From: Bryopsis sp. KO-2023
Lineage: Eukaryota > Chlorophyta > Ulvophyceae > Bryopsidales > Bryopsidaceae
NCBI GenBank assembly: GCA_030272585.1
Contig: BSYQ01000007.1
Span: forward strand, 1,678,001-1,742,000
DNA: 64,000 nt
Direction of reading: 5' to 3'
Each line of letters opens with the position of its first letter. Positions within the stretch are counted from its first letter, which is position 1. Below, piece by piece: positions 35,765-47,960 of the stretch. A program made the translations under genes and the position numbers. The notes below the pieces were generated by a model, which was not told the DNA's origin, did no database searches, and saw only the letters and a program-made list of their open reading frames with translations.

Positions 35765-37842
35765 TCATACTGGACGACCCTGATCTTGCCCAAGCTGTTG
35801 ATTCGCTCGAGATTGTATTGATTTTCGTGAAGGGTTGGGCGATGACGAGCAAGACACCGCCGAATCCGATGATTCCTGGCTGACGCTCCGTGATTGCTCT
35901 CCTCCTTCGTGGTGGCGGCTTTGCTTGCATCTGGAATAAGACATGTGTCTGTTAACTTTTATTCCCCACTGCAGACGGCACAAACAAGTGCAAGATCGCC
36001 GAGTGGCTTCCCAAAACAGGAGAGATTTGTACGATTTTCGTGGCGGCTACCTGTCTTTTGCTTCTGTGATTCTCTTGTATAACTCCCACACAGCCCAGGT
36101 TGCCTCCTTCATCTTCCTCACTGCATCACTGTGCGTTACATACGCTTCCATGAACAACCCCCTTCTGCACGTCATGGGTACGTATCCCGAACAGGTCTCC
36201 ACTCCAGGCAACGCCTCCAGGATTTCCAAGAGCTCGATGCTCGTGAAACCAAACCTCTCCTCCCCCCACACACCTGCTAATGTTCTACCTGCAGAAAGCA
36301 TGAGCCCTGCCAGGGGGCCGGGGTCATACTCCTGCATGCTCTGTTGGGAACAGAAGCTGTGGGCCATGCAGGATAGTATTGTCTGGAAGCTCTGATGGAA
36401 TTGAACTTGCGGAGGGTTTTGAAACACTTGGCTTTGTCCTGTTGCATCAGTATCCTTTGGTGAAGAGACATCCTGGCCTTGATTCATGATCGATGTGGAA
36501 GTGGTGAGTGGCGGCCGGTTGCTGGGCTGCGCGAAGATATGATGAAATGGGACGTAGTTGGGAGGAAAGCTTTGAGCGGCGCTCTGCGACGAGGACGGAG
36601 ATAATCCTGGAGGTATGATGTGTGTTGGCAGCGTTTGATCCGACGCCATTCCTAATTCCACCAAGGCTTCGCTTTGTAACCGAGCCAGCTTTGCCCAAGG
36701 CTCATTTGGGTCGGTGCCTCTGACGGTGAACCTGTTAGAAAACAGGAACAAGCGCTCTTTCTTCCTGTTTTACGAATTCTTTCAGAATTCAGGAGAGGAA
36801 TATAAAATACATATTTTCCCACCGTGCCATGCCTCTGGCTAGTCTGGGGTAAACGTGGACAGCAAAGATAGGTCCTTCGTTGCCCCCATCTTGAATCTCG
36901 CTGACGAACTGGCCGACGGCTGGGTCATGACATACGGACGCGAATCCAACGGGGTGCAGGCGGTCCCTTCCACAGTACTTGGGATGGGCTCGCACTTGGC
37001 CCACACTGGCAACGGCACAAACCAAAGCACCATTCGGTCCACCAGCAGTCTTTCGGGTTCTTTCTGCAAAACGTCACTTGATGGGAAGAAGAAGGAGAAG
37101 AAGAAGACAAGCGATTCTTTTTGATTGATTGATTGATTCTTTTTGCTCTTCGCACCTACGCACTGTAACTCCGTTCCGAAGGATCAGCGGCAGTCGATAT
37201 CCGTAAACTTGAGCCCTGGACTGTTCAACAGCATGCTCACGGAGATGGGTGGCACACTCTCTTGTCCCCGCAGCCTCATTGGACACCTGCAGTAACGCGC
37301 GATGTTTACATTCACTCGTTTCACGCACATTTGCGTTAGAATGGTCCTTCCAATCAACACTGGAACGACCGAGGTCGCAAGCACCCACCTGGCGGAATGA
37401 TCCATACGTCTTCCCGCTTGGAGAAGTGAATCTCTGGACAATGAACCACCAATGACGTCAATCCAATCCACAACATCGAATCGAGTGGAAACGCTCGAAT
37501 ATGAATGAAAACGTCAGGGGAAGCATGGGTTCAGCAATTTCCTACCGCAACGGGCCCGTCCTCCGTGGAGGTTGCTTCAGCTTTCCAACCTTTGGGCAGC
37601 AAATCTGGGGACAATGCCACGGGACGTCAGCGAAACATGACGACCATCCTTTGTGCTCCCAACCGTTTCCCCGACCGCTCACCTTTTTGCTGGCAGAACT
37701 CCACTAGCCATTCTTCGAGCGCACCCTGGCATCAAAATAACACTTAACCGCGGCTGTGCACCGGAGTACGGGGTACAGAGAACGTAGAGCACGGCTTGAT
37801 GGATACCTGGCCGAAGTTCCTCCAGTCCTCGATGAAGTCCAT
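35765..37842 (-). CDS. MBD-FYRN-FYRC chromatin protein (MBD9/TBRG1-like)
   Basis: Likely nuclear chromatin factor. Minus-strand exons fit in phase: 37842-37807, 37725-37683, 37604-37546, 37433-37389, 37286-37160, 37063-36823, 36731-36051, 35930-35765; 465 residues. If the last donor is not used, the frame stops at 36047 instead (411 residues). After MDFIEDWRNFGQ, residues of about 27-65 form an MBD/TAM-type domain: LLPKGWKAEATS ... RFTSPSGKTYGSFRQ. Next comes a beta motif RLPLILRNGVTVQ, then FYRN (HPVGFASVCHDPAVGQFVSE, IQDGGNEGPIFAVH) and FYRC (FTVRGTDPNEPWAKL ... FTSIELLEILEALPGVETCS). FYRN and FYRC are separated by a long Ser/Pro/Gln insert (about 36200-36680). Plant MBD9 combines MBD and FYR with PHD and bromodomains; those are absent here. 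TBRG1 has only the FYR pair. The target is unknown. Confidence 0.85.
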
Positions 37843-38163
37843 TGGAATAAAGAGTTACAGGGGTGCGTTTTGGACGTCAGGGAAATGAGACCTCCCATCT
37901 TGAGCCCAATAAGTGGTGGTGGATTGTGGGATGCCAATCAATTGCCTTTGTTGATCATTTTCAGAACTTCCAGTAGTGGGACATGCTGGGGGAGTTGATT
38001 CAAACAAGCACGTTGAATACACCTGACCTATCCGTTACAATCTACATCACAAAACCAACCATTCACAGCTTCCAGCTTGCGCATTCCTTTCCCCCTCCCC
38101 CCCCCAAAAAAAAGAAGAAAAAAAAATTCAGCCCAAAAGCCATCCAAACAAGGCGAGACGCTC
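37843..38163. promoter_or_regulatory. 321-bp gap between DNAJC8-like stop and MBD-FYR start
   Basis: Both neighbours are on the minus strand, so this holds the 3' untranslated region of the DNAJC8-like gene and the promoter of the MBD-FYR gene. No distinct element is recognised. Confidence 0.4.
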
Positions 38164-41100
38164 TCATCGCTTCTTTTGTGGTGGTCTAAATTGCTCCCCG
38201 ATTGGCCTCTGTACGTACAGCTTGTCTTCATCGTTCGTTTTGATTTTTGGAGGTCGGAGCTCCCCATGGGATTTCGATTTTTTTCGTTTCTTTCCACCTT
38301 TTTTATTATTCATGTAGTCCCGCCATGTGCCGACACGAGTTTCCCGAGACTTTTCCCAATTGTCTTCGTGCTCTTTTTTCCGTTTGGCAAATTCCCTGTC
38401 CTCCTTTTCTTCCACTTCGATTCTGTCCTCTTCTTCCCTTAACTGAATTTTAAGAAGAAAACAAAAGGACGATTTGAAAAAGAAAAAAAAAGGAGAATTT
38501 GAAGAGGAAAAAAAAGGACAATTCTAAGAAGAAAAAAAAAGGACAATTTTTGAGAAGGAAAAAAAAAACAATTTTAAGAAGCAAAAAGGATGAGAAAAAC
38601 TGATGTCATGCAAACAAACCCAACACAATAAAAACAATCGACCCAAAGCAGCCTTGCATATCAACACCAATAATAATAAAGAACAAAAGATTCAAATCCA
38701 GATTGGACAAGAAGAAAGCTCACCCGTTTGGCAAGTTTTCGTTTTCGCCACTCGGTTTTTGCCAGGATTTCCCTTGCTTTTGCCATCCATTTCACATGAA
38801 AGTCCTCGGATTTCTCATACTCGGCTTCCACTCCAGCACGGCCCTCCTGCAAACATCAACTTACAAACTTGACCCCTGCAACCCCACTTCAGAGATACAG
38901 ACATTTTCTTAGACATTTTTTTCATTTCATATTTCCAGGAAAAATTCAAGGCTGTCCATAAAAATGGACAGAGACTCCAACAGTTATGAACAGCTCCAAT
39001 ATGAAACGCTTTTGGCAAGAGTAAATCGTTTAACCCCATAGAGTTTAGGTTAATAAAAATAACCCTTTGATATTTTGAAACACAAAACGATCCGAAAATA
39101 AACCTTAGTCAATTATATAGCAAACACATAAAAAACAAAATGCCCCCCCCTCAAAAAAAAATAAAAATTGCCTTTCTACCAGGGATGGACCGATTCTCCA
39201 TCAGGGAACAAAAAGGTTTTGTCAGGATCGAGAACTGACTTTGAAACTATTTCTATGCTATTGAGGGAGGGGTTCCACAAACGTTGAAAAAAAAAACCAA
39301 AAACCAAAAACCAAAAAACCCAAAACAAACAAACTTTCTTTTCTCATCACACACACATTCAAAAAGATTCATAATTTTCCGCAAGAACCAAAAAAACACA
39401 GAGGCAGCGTCCTCTCTATTGGAGGCTTTCATGGGTTGCTCAATTTGGCTGACCTCGTGGATCATGCTAGCGACCCGAACGACATTGTTATGCTTTGTTG
39501 CTTTCTTCCTCTCCTTACGCACCTCCTCTGACCCGAAAAAACATAACATTTTACTCGAAAATCGTTAGAAATGCACTCTGCTGGAAAAAAAATTACACAA
39601 AAAACTTGACCAGGTCACGCCACACTGAAAAACCAAACATGACCTTTCTTCTTCTGAAGGATATCAATACAAACACACACACACACACATATATATATAT
39701 ACACACATTTTATTTTACTATTATATCTGTTTTTTCAATATGTATTTAAATTCGTTGGGATCCATTTTCTCAGACTGATGCATTTTTTGCAGCAACATTG
39801 ATGAAAAATTGTTTATTATTCATTCAAAAATGTGAAGATGCGTATACCGCTGAGCACAGGAAATTAAATAAAAAAGCAAAACAGGCTCAATGCAATGCTC
39901 TCCTACCCACTCACCACGAGCAGTGTCCATTCCAAAAATAAGTTGAACCTTTTTCTCATCATCCAGCAGAAACTTCTGTGCTTCACCCAGCACTGCAACA
40001 ACAACCCGCAAAAAATCACTATCGATTCTTGGAACATTCTGAAAAAACAGGTGCTGTAATTCCTATGTATGACATGTAAACAAAGCCACTAGTTCCAACT
40101 GATGGAGGACGAAAAAGAAAACAGAGGAAGTTGAATGCAGAATATGACTGTTTACTTTACATTAGGCAAACTTGCCCAACGAAGGCCGTCCACAAAGACG
40201 TGATTTAGCCCGGATGGACATATGATGATTGGAATCACCTCCACCAGTGTGCCGTCCGGGGTCGCTGATGCATCGAAAACTCAACAATTCGATAAGGTTT
40301 CGTATAAAGTTTCGACTCTCCCTTTATCATCGTGTGCGCACGTCCACAGTAATTTAATAATTATAATTATGCTCTGTTATTTTTATGGTTCATTGGTGTT
40401 TTTTGGGGGTGGTTTTTGTCACCTTCGAATGCTTCCCTGGCCCTTTCGTGGTGGCATTTGTCGGGATGGACCATCAAGGAGAGTTTTCTGTATTGCCGAC
40501 GAACCTCTTCTATCGTGGTATCCATTCTCAAATTCAGTTGTTCGAACGGGTTCAATTTGAACGCAGCAAGAATCCTGAAAAAAAAAAAAAAGTTTCAAAA
40601 CGACGAATTATAAAAACTGTGTGTCAAGGTTTATGGTATAGGACCCAGTATTCCTATCAACAGAAGGAACTGTGGATTACGGTTTCCAATCAGGCAAAAA
40701 TTCTGATTGTGGGAGGAGATGACCTGAGAAGTGATTTTACTCTCCTTTTAATATGGATAGAAAAGAGGGGACTTGAGCTCCCCAAAAAGAAGTAATTTTG
40801 AAGTTCACATTTGGGAAGGGGAAGGGGGGGGTGGGGTCTTGACTTATTTAAAAAAAAAAAGGAAAAAAGGGAAAGGGGTTAGAATTGTTCTATTTATTTG
40901 TTCAAATAATTTGGTTTATAAAAAAAAAGTGTAAATTGTGGATCTGCATGGATCAATTCACTGCAGCCGTCGTAGTCGAGAAGGACAAAAAAAGAGAGAG
41001 AACCCAGAAAATAGTTTTTCAAGAAGAAGCAGCGACGTTGATGAAAATTACTGATTTTGGGAATAAATTCAATTTTGAGAATCTTGTCTGCGATGATGAC

Positions 41101-41816
41101 AAATGTACCTCTCGACTTCTTGATTCCGGTCCACTTCCCTCACTTCAGCATAGAATTCCTGCACAATTAAGGGGGTAGAATCAAAACTATCTCATTTCAA
41201 AGTTCGTTTTCCCATGTCTCAGTGAAGGCATAAGCCAGTGAAACACATGAAAAATAAAATAAATGTAATTAAAAAAAACACAGCACAGGCTTGCTGGGAA
41301 TTTCAACCTTTTCAAGATCAGGCATTCGGGGAGAGGGAGAAACACTCCCTCCAACATGTTATTCTTGTCTAAAAACAAACACGTGACGTCTCCGACATGA
41401 CGTCTTTCTTTGCCGAAGAACTCTCAGCTCGAAAATCCTAGCGATACCTTCAGGAGCTCGTCGGGATCCTCTTCAGGGACGTCGCCCTCTGTTTTCGCTT
41501 CAGTGTTCTCCACCTTCACATCCTTGGACGACCCACTCGGCAAGGGCTCATCCCCCTTCCAACCGGAAGCGTCCTCCTCCTTCTTCACCCCATGGACATC
41601 CCCCTCGCGAGTGGTGGCCACGTCAGTAGCTTTCTCTTCGAAATTCTGTCCTTTCTGCTGTTGTTCTGCGTGTTGGGTGCTCTCCTGCCTAGAATCCAAA
41701 CACGCAGGTTGAGGTTGCCGATTCCGTTCCGAACCCGAAGTGGCTCCAGCGGGAGCCGCCGATGCCGCGTTGCCGTTCTGGGAAACAGGTGCCTCGCGCG
41801 ACGGAACTGCCTCCAT
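38164..41816 (-). CDS. DNAJC8/SPF31-like J-domain splicing protein
   Basis: Nuclear HSP40 co-chaperone found with spliceosomes. Seven minus-strand exons fit in phase: 41816-41448, 41158-41109, 40574-40423, 39992-39915, 39527-39454, 38846-38724, 38442-38164; 374 residues. The N-terminal 123 residues are acidic and low-complexity and may begin 22 codons earlier, at 41882. Then EFYAEVREVDRNQEVER and LNPFEQLNLRMDTTIEEVRR lead into a J domain with the HPD triad (YRKLSLMVHPDKCHHERARE). The rest matches DNAJC8: EVRKERKKATKHN, a coiled-coil region with WMAKAREILAKTEWRKRKL, and a C-terminus NWEKSRETRVGTWRDYMNNK ... LRPPKIKTNDEDK, the family's RVxxWRxF and LRPPKxK signatures. The introns carry two odd repeats (38.5 and 40.16 kb). 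Confidence 0.93.
38455..38595 (-). repeat. Degenerate tandem repeat of acceptor-like units in an intron
   Basis: Within the last intron of the DNAJC8-like gene, four or five units of about 30 bases repeat the plus-strand pattern AAGAAGAAAAAAAAAGGACA then ATTTT. On the gene's strand each reads as a long pyrimidine tract next to a potential AG. Confidence 0.75.
40157..40211 (+). repeat. Intronic dispersed repeat, copy 2
   Basis: Copy of the element at 16263, here in the third intron of the DNAJC8-like gene, in the same orientation relative to the host gene (both genes are on the minus strand). The first 28 bases are identical, the middle diverges, and GTGATTTAGCCC is shared at the end. Confidence 0.8.
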
Positions 41817-42797
41817 TCCTTTTGTTTGGGCGGACGGGAATAGATCCGGGAGTTGTCCACGTCCAAATTGCCACCTTGACAACTGGGCAGATATCGTACG
41901 AGGTACGGAAAGCTTCCCTCAACCCCCATTGCGACTTTTTCTTGCAGAGCATAAAAAAAGTAAAACCCATCGTCCATCGAGTCTTTGCGATGGACGATGG
42001 GTAAAAAGACAACTTTGGCGATTGGCAAACTGCCCCCCTTCTGTTCAAAGATGCTCTCCAGTTGAAGTAGTTTTTACGAAAGGGTGAGCGACATGCAATG
42101 CCACACTGCCTCATGTGAAATGTCCGTTTCGCATGTGCATGATTTCGATCGGGCTGATGAGGAACAGTCACTTTCTGAATTTTCTTTTTCCTCTTGGCAA
42201 GAAAATTTCACACAGCCAACTAGCACCACCACACAAAATGGCAATCCACATCCCAAATCTAAAAAACAAGAGTTCCAAGAAAAACACACGAGTCTGTGGT
42301 TTTCTGTTTCCCGAGTGCATTTTCTTTCTCTTCATACAGGGAATGAGGAGGGGGCAAGAAAGAAAGAGAAAGAAAAAAAAAACGCTTGGCATTGTCCTCT
42401 CCAACCCCCCCTTTCTCACCACCTTTTTTCAGAAAACACCTATTCAGGTCCATTCTTAACAAAATGCCCCCACATCACCACCGCCCCAATTTAGAAAGTG
42501 CAACCCTGCAACCAAAACCTCAGCTGCAAAACCAAACAAAAAAAAAGAAAAATTGCAGCAAAAATTCCCTGTACATTCCCCCTTTCATGAACACTTCGAG
42601 GGGAGAAGAGACTCGTCTGTTGATCGATTTCTGTTTCTTCTTCTTTTTTTTCTTTTCAACCCCATCTCCCCTCCCCCATCTTTTGAACCCCTGCTTCCTT
42701 CCTTTTTCTTCCTCAGGAAAGATCGATTCTGTTGAACTCTTTTTTTCTCTGCTTTTTGGAGTGTTTTTTTTTTTTTTTCCGTGTTTTGTTTCTTTTT
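41817..42797. other. 1-kb spacer: DNAJC8-like promoter side and V-ATPase E 3' flank
   Basis: No gene is called. It contains a strong hairpin at 41965-42002, and its right half is T-run rich, as expected for the V-ATPase E 3' untranslated region. Confidence 0.45.
41965..42002. other. Perfect 15-bp stem, 8-nt loop hairpin
   Basis: ACCCATCGTCCATCG pairs perfectly with CGATGGACGATGGGT across the loop AGTCTTTG. It lies 83-186 bases upstream of the two candidate DNAJC8-like start codons, so it may be transcribed in that gene's 5' leader. Confidence 0.9.
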
Positions 42798-44644
42798 TCA
42801 AGTGAAGAGCTTCTGTCTGATGTAAGGGAGGTTCTCCTCGAAGGCAATCTTTAAGCGATCATCCAATGTGTTGGAGAGCACGATGCGGGCATCCATCGAA
42901 GTCAAAACAACTCCTCCGCAGCTACAAAAAGAAAAAAAAATGCCAAAAAACATCAAAGATGTGTAGTTCGCAAAACAGTTCCAGGAGCTCTATAGATGGC
43001 ATACATCTAGTTTTTTGGGTATACTTATGGTATTTATTGATTTTCGTGGCGTATCTATGGAATTCTTTCAGAGTGTTGATGAAAAAAAAAAATCAAGGTC
43101 CCCTGTGATTCTGACATCAAGCTCCCATTCTGATGGCTGAGAATTTTTCCTTTTTTTCCCTCCCTCACCCCCCCTCCCCCCAAAAAAAAGATAATAACAA
43201 ACAGAAATACTAATTCTGATAGAAAAATAAATTGAAAATGAAAAACATGCGCTGGGCAACTATGAATTTCTATTTCTGCGGACAGATACACAAATATGAG
43301 AATTGGTTGGTTGTATCTAAAACATTCCATCAGATGGTCATCCTTGCCTCTCATCATTAATTTGTTCAATTCAAAATGACATCCCAAAATGGCTGTATTT
43401 CAGAATGCTCTTCGAAACCCATCCTTTCAATTTTCCTACCATGTGAAGGCAGGGTCGTGATTTTTCTTGGTTGGAGGTGGTTTGAGCCTTTCATCGTCCA
43501 TGCTGAGCTCAGGAGCGGAGTCCCCATACACGTTGGCATACTCGCTCCTGGCCGGTTCCAGCATCCCATCGACAATTTTCACATCCACCTCTCGGCATCT
43601 AACCAAAACCCTCTCCTCACCGAGTTTCTTCATTCCCTACAACCCCAAAACACCCAAAGCAATGAAAGGGCATTTTTTTTTTGAAAGAGAATACCTCAGT
43701 TTCATGTCCGAGTCGTCCTCCAAGTCCATTGGAGCAAGACTCCTTAATGGTTTGTACCCTTGCAGTGCAAAATTCCTTCCCCCAAAAAATGTACTGATCT
43801 GTTCGAGACTAAATTTGGATGTTTTCATTCTTGATTGATTTTTTCTACATGGGACCCTGACTTTCTCAGGAATTGAAAGAATTCCAGGTTAAGCTGTCGA
43901 CAATTGAAGAAGAGGGGGACAAAAATAAATACCTGGACCAACAGCTTCAACACCAGCTCCTTGTATTCCCCCTTTTTTTTGGACAAAGTGACGAGGTCTT
44001 CGCGAGCACCCCCGAGCACCTCCTGAACAGCCTCTTCGCGAGCTTGCAAGACCTTGAGTCGGGTTTCGTTCACGTACTTGGAGAAACCACTGCAGATGCA
44101 AACAAACCACACTCACGAATTACCGACACAGAAACACCGGAAAGCTTTCAAAAAAAAAAAATACAGTTTCTCGGCAAGATCTCGTCCAAGTTTGACTTTC
44201 GCACGTCGAACAGTCTTTCACCCCCCGCTCACATTTTCTTCTTGACCTCGGCCTGGCTCTCTTTGCGCTCGAATTCCTTGCGAATATTAGCTTTCTCCAC
44301 TTCGATCAACTGAAGCTTTTCGAGATTAAATTCCTGGAAAGGGAAAAATGAGCGTTGGAACGTCAACATACGGGGAGAGACTCGCGGGGTCCAAAGCACG
44401 CAGGGCTACCGAACCTACAGCAGCTGCTCTGGACGACGTTATCTTACTTCGTTGGCCGCGTCCTCGATCTCTTTCGCCTTCTCGAGAGCTTCTTGGTTGA
44501 TGAACTTGCACATATGCTCGATCTTGGAGTCCACCTGCACAAAGCAGCATGGCAAAGGACGAGGTGAGCCCACAGACCAAACGGAGAAGAGACCCACCCG
44601 AGCAGCACCTGGCCGTAATGATTGGGTACCTCGGGCTGCTGCAT
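42798..44644 (-). CDS. V-type proton ATPase subunit E
   Basis: Peripheral-stalk subunit of the V1 sector, pairing with subunit G to hold the catalytic head on vacuolar membranes. Six minus-strand exons fit in phase: 44644-44630, 44534-44448, 44333-44233, 44089-43933, 43636-43440, 42921-42798; 226 residues, the normal length. The first exon codes for only five residues (MQQPE). Then VDSKIEHMCKFINQEALEKA, EFNLEKLQLIEVEKANIRKE (the long N-terminal helix), FSKYVNETRLKVLQAREEAV, YKELVLKLLVQ, RVLVRCREVDVKIVDG and the C-terminal CGGVVLTSMDARIVLSNTLD ... ENLPYIRQKLF, all diagnostic. It is arranged head to head with the CDC6 gene. With the H+-pyrophosphatase at 6 kb, the window holds parts of both vacuolar proton pumps. 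Confidence 0.96.
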
Positions 44645-45627
44645 CTTGGCTGCGTCGATCTGGGGGGATAAAGGAGTCGGGAAACGTTTCGGTGTTCTCG
44701 TGCCGAGGACAAAACGGTTTGTTTTATCTTTCTGGTTTTTCCGTGTTGGGCTGCTGATCGTCTGAGAGACGACAAATTTGGGCACGGGTCAATCACCGTC
44801 TGACAAATGAATTAATGTCCTAGATTGGGGTAACGGTTGGGAAATGTTCAGGACTTCGAATTTCCTCCCATGTTCAATCCCAGACAACTCCAAAAGCGCA
44901 GCGTGCGAATGCCAGAATCTAGTCATATCATTTCTGGAAGTACAGAGTTTGGTTGAAGATAACTGGGGTCCAGAGGGTTTTTTCCTCTCAGAACCTGGCC
45001 GTTTTCGCGCGCGTGCTTTCGAGCTTCAGTTTTCCTACAACAAGAAGAAGGTATATATTGCGATTGTGCATCAAGTCCTTGTACATATGGACGTCACGGC
45101 CAGCTCGAGTGGTGGTCGCTCTGCAGGTATCATCCATTCGACTGCAACGCCTTCGTTTCTTTTTCATGGCCGAAGTAATCTTTTTCCTTGCTGGACGCGA
45201 AACAAAACTCCACCCTAAGTCGGTCGACTTGCCTTCAGAAACCGCCCCGACACTCCCTTTTATTCTGGGGGTTGATTCTGTGGTGTTGTCCCAGGAATTG
45301 CTGAAAGGTGCGCGAAAAGCGAAGATGGAACAGGGAGCGAGGCGGTGGGTGGAAAAAGATGGGGCGAACAACACTTTTGCCTGATAGTTCAACATCGCTC
45401 CTCAACCAGTGCAATATCACCATCAGGAACTGCTGTTGGCTGGGAAAAAGGAGGCATTCCCGTCCTTTACGCATGAACATAGTTCAACCCCTGCCTCTAC
45501 TCCTTTTTTTGGACAAGAGCCCCCACCCCCTTAGAAACCTTGCTGCCTTTTCAATCATCGCCATGGAATGTACCTGCAGATGTCCAACATGTTTCTTTCT
45601 CTTTTTTCTTTCCCCCCAAAAATTTAG
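44645..45627. other. Divergent promoter region and unresolved 5' part of CDC6
   Basis: It lies between the V-ATPase E start (minus) and the first certain CDC6 exon (plus, 45628). The N-terminal exon or exons of CDC6 must be here, but two overlapping open frames (44844-45218 and 44953-45384) do not look like CDC6 and I cannot choose a start. Confidence 0.45.
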
Positions 45628-47960
45628 GTTGAAAAAGTTAGGGAGGCCCTCCATTCTTCAACAGGCTGGGAAAATTCATCGAAGGCACCTCTCTGCCGGG
45701 AAGAGCAATACGAAACCTTGAGCAAATTTGTGGAAGGATGTTTCGAAGAGGCAAAAGGGGGCGGTGCTTATCTTAGCGGAGTCCCAGGAACAGGTATTTC
45801 ACAATCAAGGAAAAAAAAAGGCATCTGATTGTCACAATCAAGGGGGGGGGGAAGGGCAGCATATATTCCATTTGATTTTGCCACAATCAAGGGAAAAAAA
45901 TGGCCAGCAGGTTCAAAGGGTCATTCCTTTTTGATTGCCTTGGGCTTGGCTCTTTTTTTGTTTTGTTTTTTGGAACATATTTTCCTTACTCTTCAAATTT
46001 GGCGAACAGCAAATCATCAGCTTCCTCCTCCATCAAAAAGGAAAAAAAATTCTTTCAAAGGACTGCAGTTGAACAAAAGAGAAAAAGGAGTTTTCGTTTT
46101 TGGTGTGTGCAGGCAAATCCCTGGCAGCTCATGCCGTGCTGCGATCTGTGTTTCGATTTCAATCTTTGGACATGCCTCCTGCAGCCCTTATTTCCATCAA
46201 TTGCATGGGGCTCCCCGATGCTCGCAGTGTGTATAGAACTCTGCTGCAAGGTTTCAGCGACCATTGCAGGGGCCCCTCTCTGAACATAGCCTTTCCATGC
46301 AGGCAATCTGCCGACGGGCCCTCTGACGGCAGCCCATTGAATAAAAATCAGGTTGGTTTGAAGAGATATATTCAGGAAATAGTGGTTAAATAAATGGACT
46401 GAGGCAAGAAAGCAGGGAGCCCCGCAGTTCTGAGAGAAGCATTTTTTGTTGCGTTTTTTCCAAAGGCGGATGCAAAAGAGCAATGGGAGGCAATTGTCAT
46501 GGGAAAGGAGAAAGCTTTGAAGTCGACCCCCTCTCGGACGTCAAAAAAAGGAGGGTCACGAAAAAGAGCAAGATCGGCAGCCAATGAAAGGGGCATGATC
46601 GTCGTTTTGCTGGACGAAATGGATGGCCTCATTTCGAAGGTGAGCTTTCAAACCATCGTACGGACAGAACTACGCTGCCAGGTTATTTTTGGATGCGATG
46701 CGGTGGAGGTTTGCTACCCTTGCTCTTGGGGAAAAAGTAAAAGAAAAGAAAACCATCGCATTAGCTCATTAGCTCACCCTGGCTAAACCGCTTTTGTTGT
46801 TGCAGGATTCTTCCTTAATATATGATCTTTTCAAGCTTGCAAAGAGCAGCTCCAGATTTGTGCTGATCGGTGCCGCGAATTCCTTGGACCTCACGGAAAG
46901 AGTGATGCCCAAGCTGCAGCAAGGTTGCCAACCAAAACTTGTCGTGTTTCCCGCCTACAGAGCCAGCGAAGCCTCCAAGCTGGTGAAACAGAGGCTGGAA
47001 AAATGTTCGGACAAGGTGTTTGACGAGAAAGCAATCGAGCTCTGTGCCAGAAAGGTTTCTGCACACACAGGGGACATGAGACATGTGCTGGAAGCTTGCA
47101 CCTCTGCTGTGAATGCGGCCATCAGCGCTACTGGTACAAAGAGAGCCCTCCACACAAACAAGCACACACACATGGCAAAGAATAAACTGCTCCCCATCTC
47201 TTTAAGTTTCAACTTCTTCGTTTCCTGTCGGATGCCTCCGTTCCATGTCAAGAATTTTTCACGAGCTGTGCATCTTTCCCCAGGAAATACTGAAAACAGG
47301 GGACCGTATTTGGTGGGCCCTCGGGAGATTTTGCAGACGCTGGGGAAAATGCAAGATGCCAGAGGCTCTTTTTCGACACGGGAGGCCGTCAAGGCATTGC
47401 CGAAATCTCAGCAAGTGCTTCTGTTCACGATGTGGCAACAGTCCATAGAAGCTTCCAAAACCCCAACCCCGTTAATGACGAGAAGGAATTCTAAAGGATC
47501 CACACCTCCGTCCAGAAGGCTATCCAGACAATCAAGCTCAGGGAAAAAACTGCAAGATTTAATGAAACTGGGCAATGTGTACGTCAGGTATGGATTCTGG
47601 ACACCAACTGTATTTCGTACGTACAGAATGTACTCCAGGTGGTGCAGCCTTTGGCATCATGTTCATTGAGGACACCGCCGACTGGCATGCTTGAATTGGA
47701 GTGGTCTTTTCGTTGCTGTGGTCAGGTATTCAAGCATATGCACTCAACTCCAAGTGCATTGCAATCCGCTGAGCGATGTTTATCAAATGGCATCTTGTTT
47801 GCATGATGCCGCTTTGATCGAGTTGGAAACCAAACGAGTGCACAAGGAAGCCAGGATTTCCCTCCGTGTCGAACCCCCCCACCTTCAAACGATGTTCAAG
47901 GAACACGTCCTCTTTCGAGATTACCTCAGCGCGGCTCAAAATCCAGCGTTCGTTTTGTAA
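45628..47960 (+). CDS. CDC6: CDC6-type replication licensing AAA+ ATPase (N-terminus unresolved)
   Basis: Loads MCM helicase at origins together with ORC and CDT1. Exons in phase: 45628-45793, 46113-46351, 46466-46639, 46806-47133, 47284-47587, 47726-47960; 481 residues from the first certain exon. Landmarks: LCREEQYETLSKFVE, Walker A across an intron (SGVPGTG joined to KSLAAHAVL), ISINCMGLPDARSVYRTLLQ, Walker B GMIVVLLDEMDGLISK, sensor 1 FVLIGAANSLDLTERVMPKL, sensor 2 HTGDMRHVLEACTSAVNAAI, and a C-terminal winged helix (VYQMASCLHDAALIELE). A basic insert (RTSKKGGSRKRARSA) precedes Walker B, and a Ser/Arg-rich insert with TP and SP sites lies at about 47460-47560, possible kinase targets. CDC6 rather than ORC1 is favoured by the lack of an upstream BAH domain and by overall size; the upstream exons are not identified. 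Confidence 0.9.
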
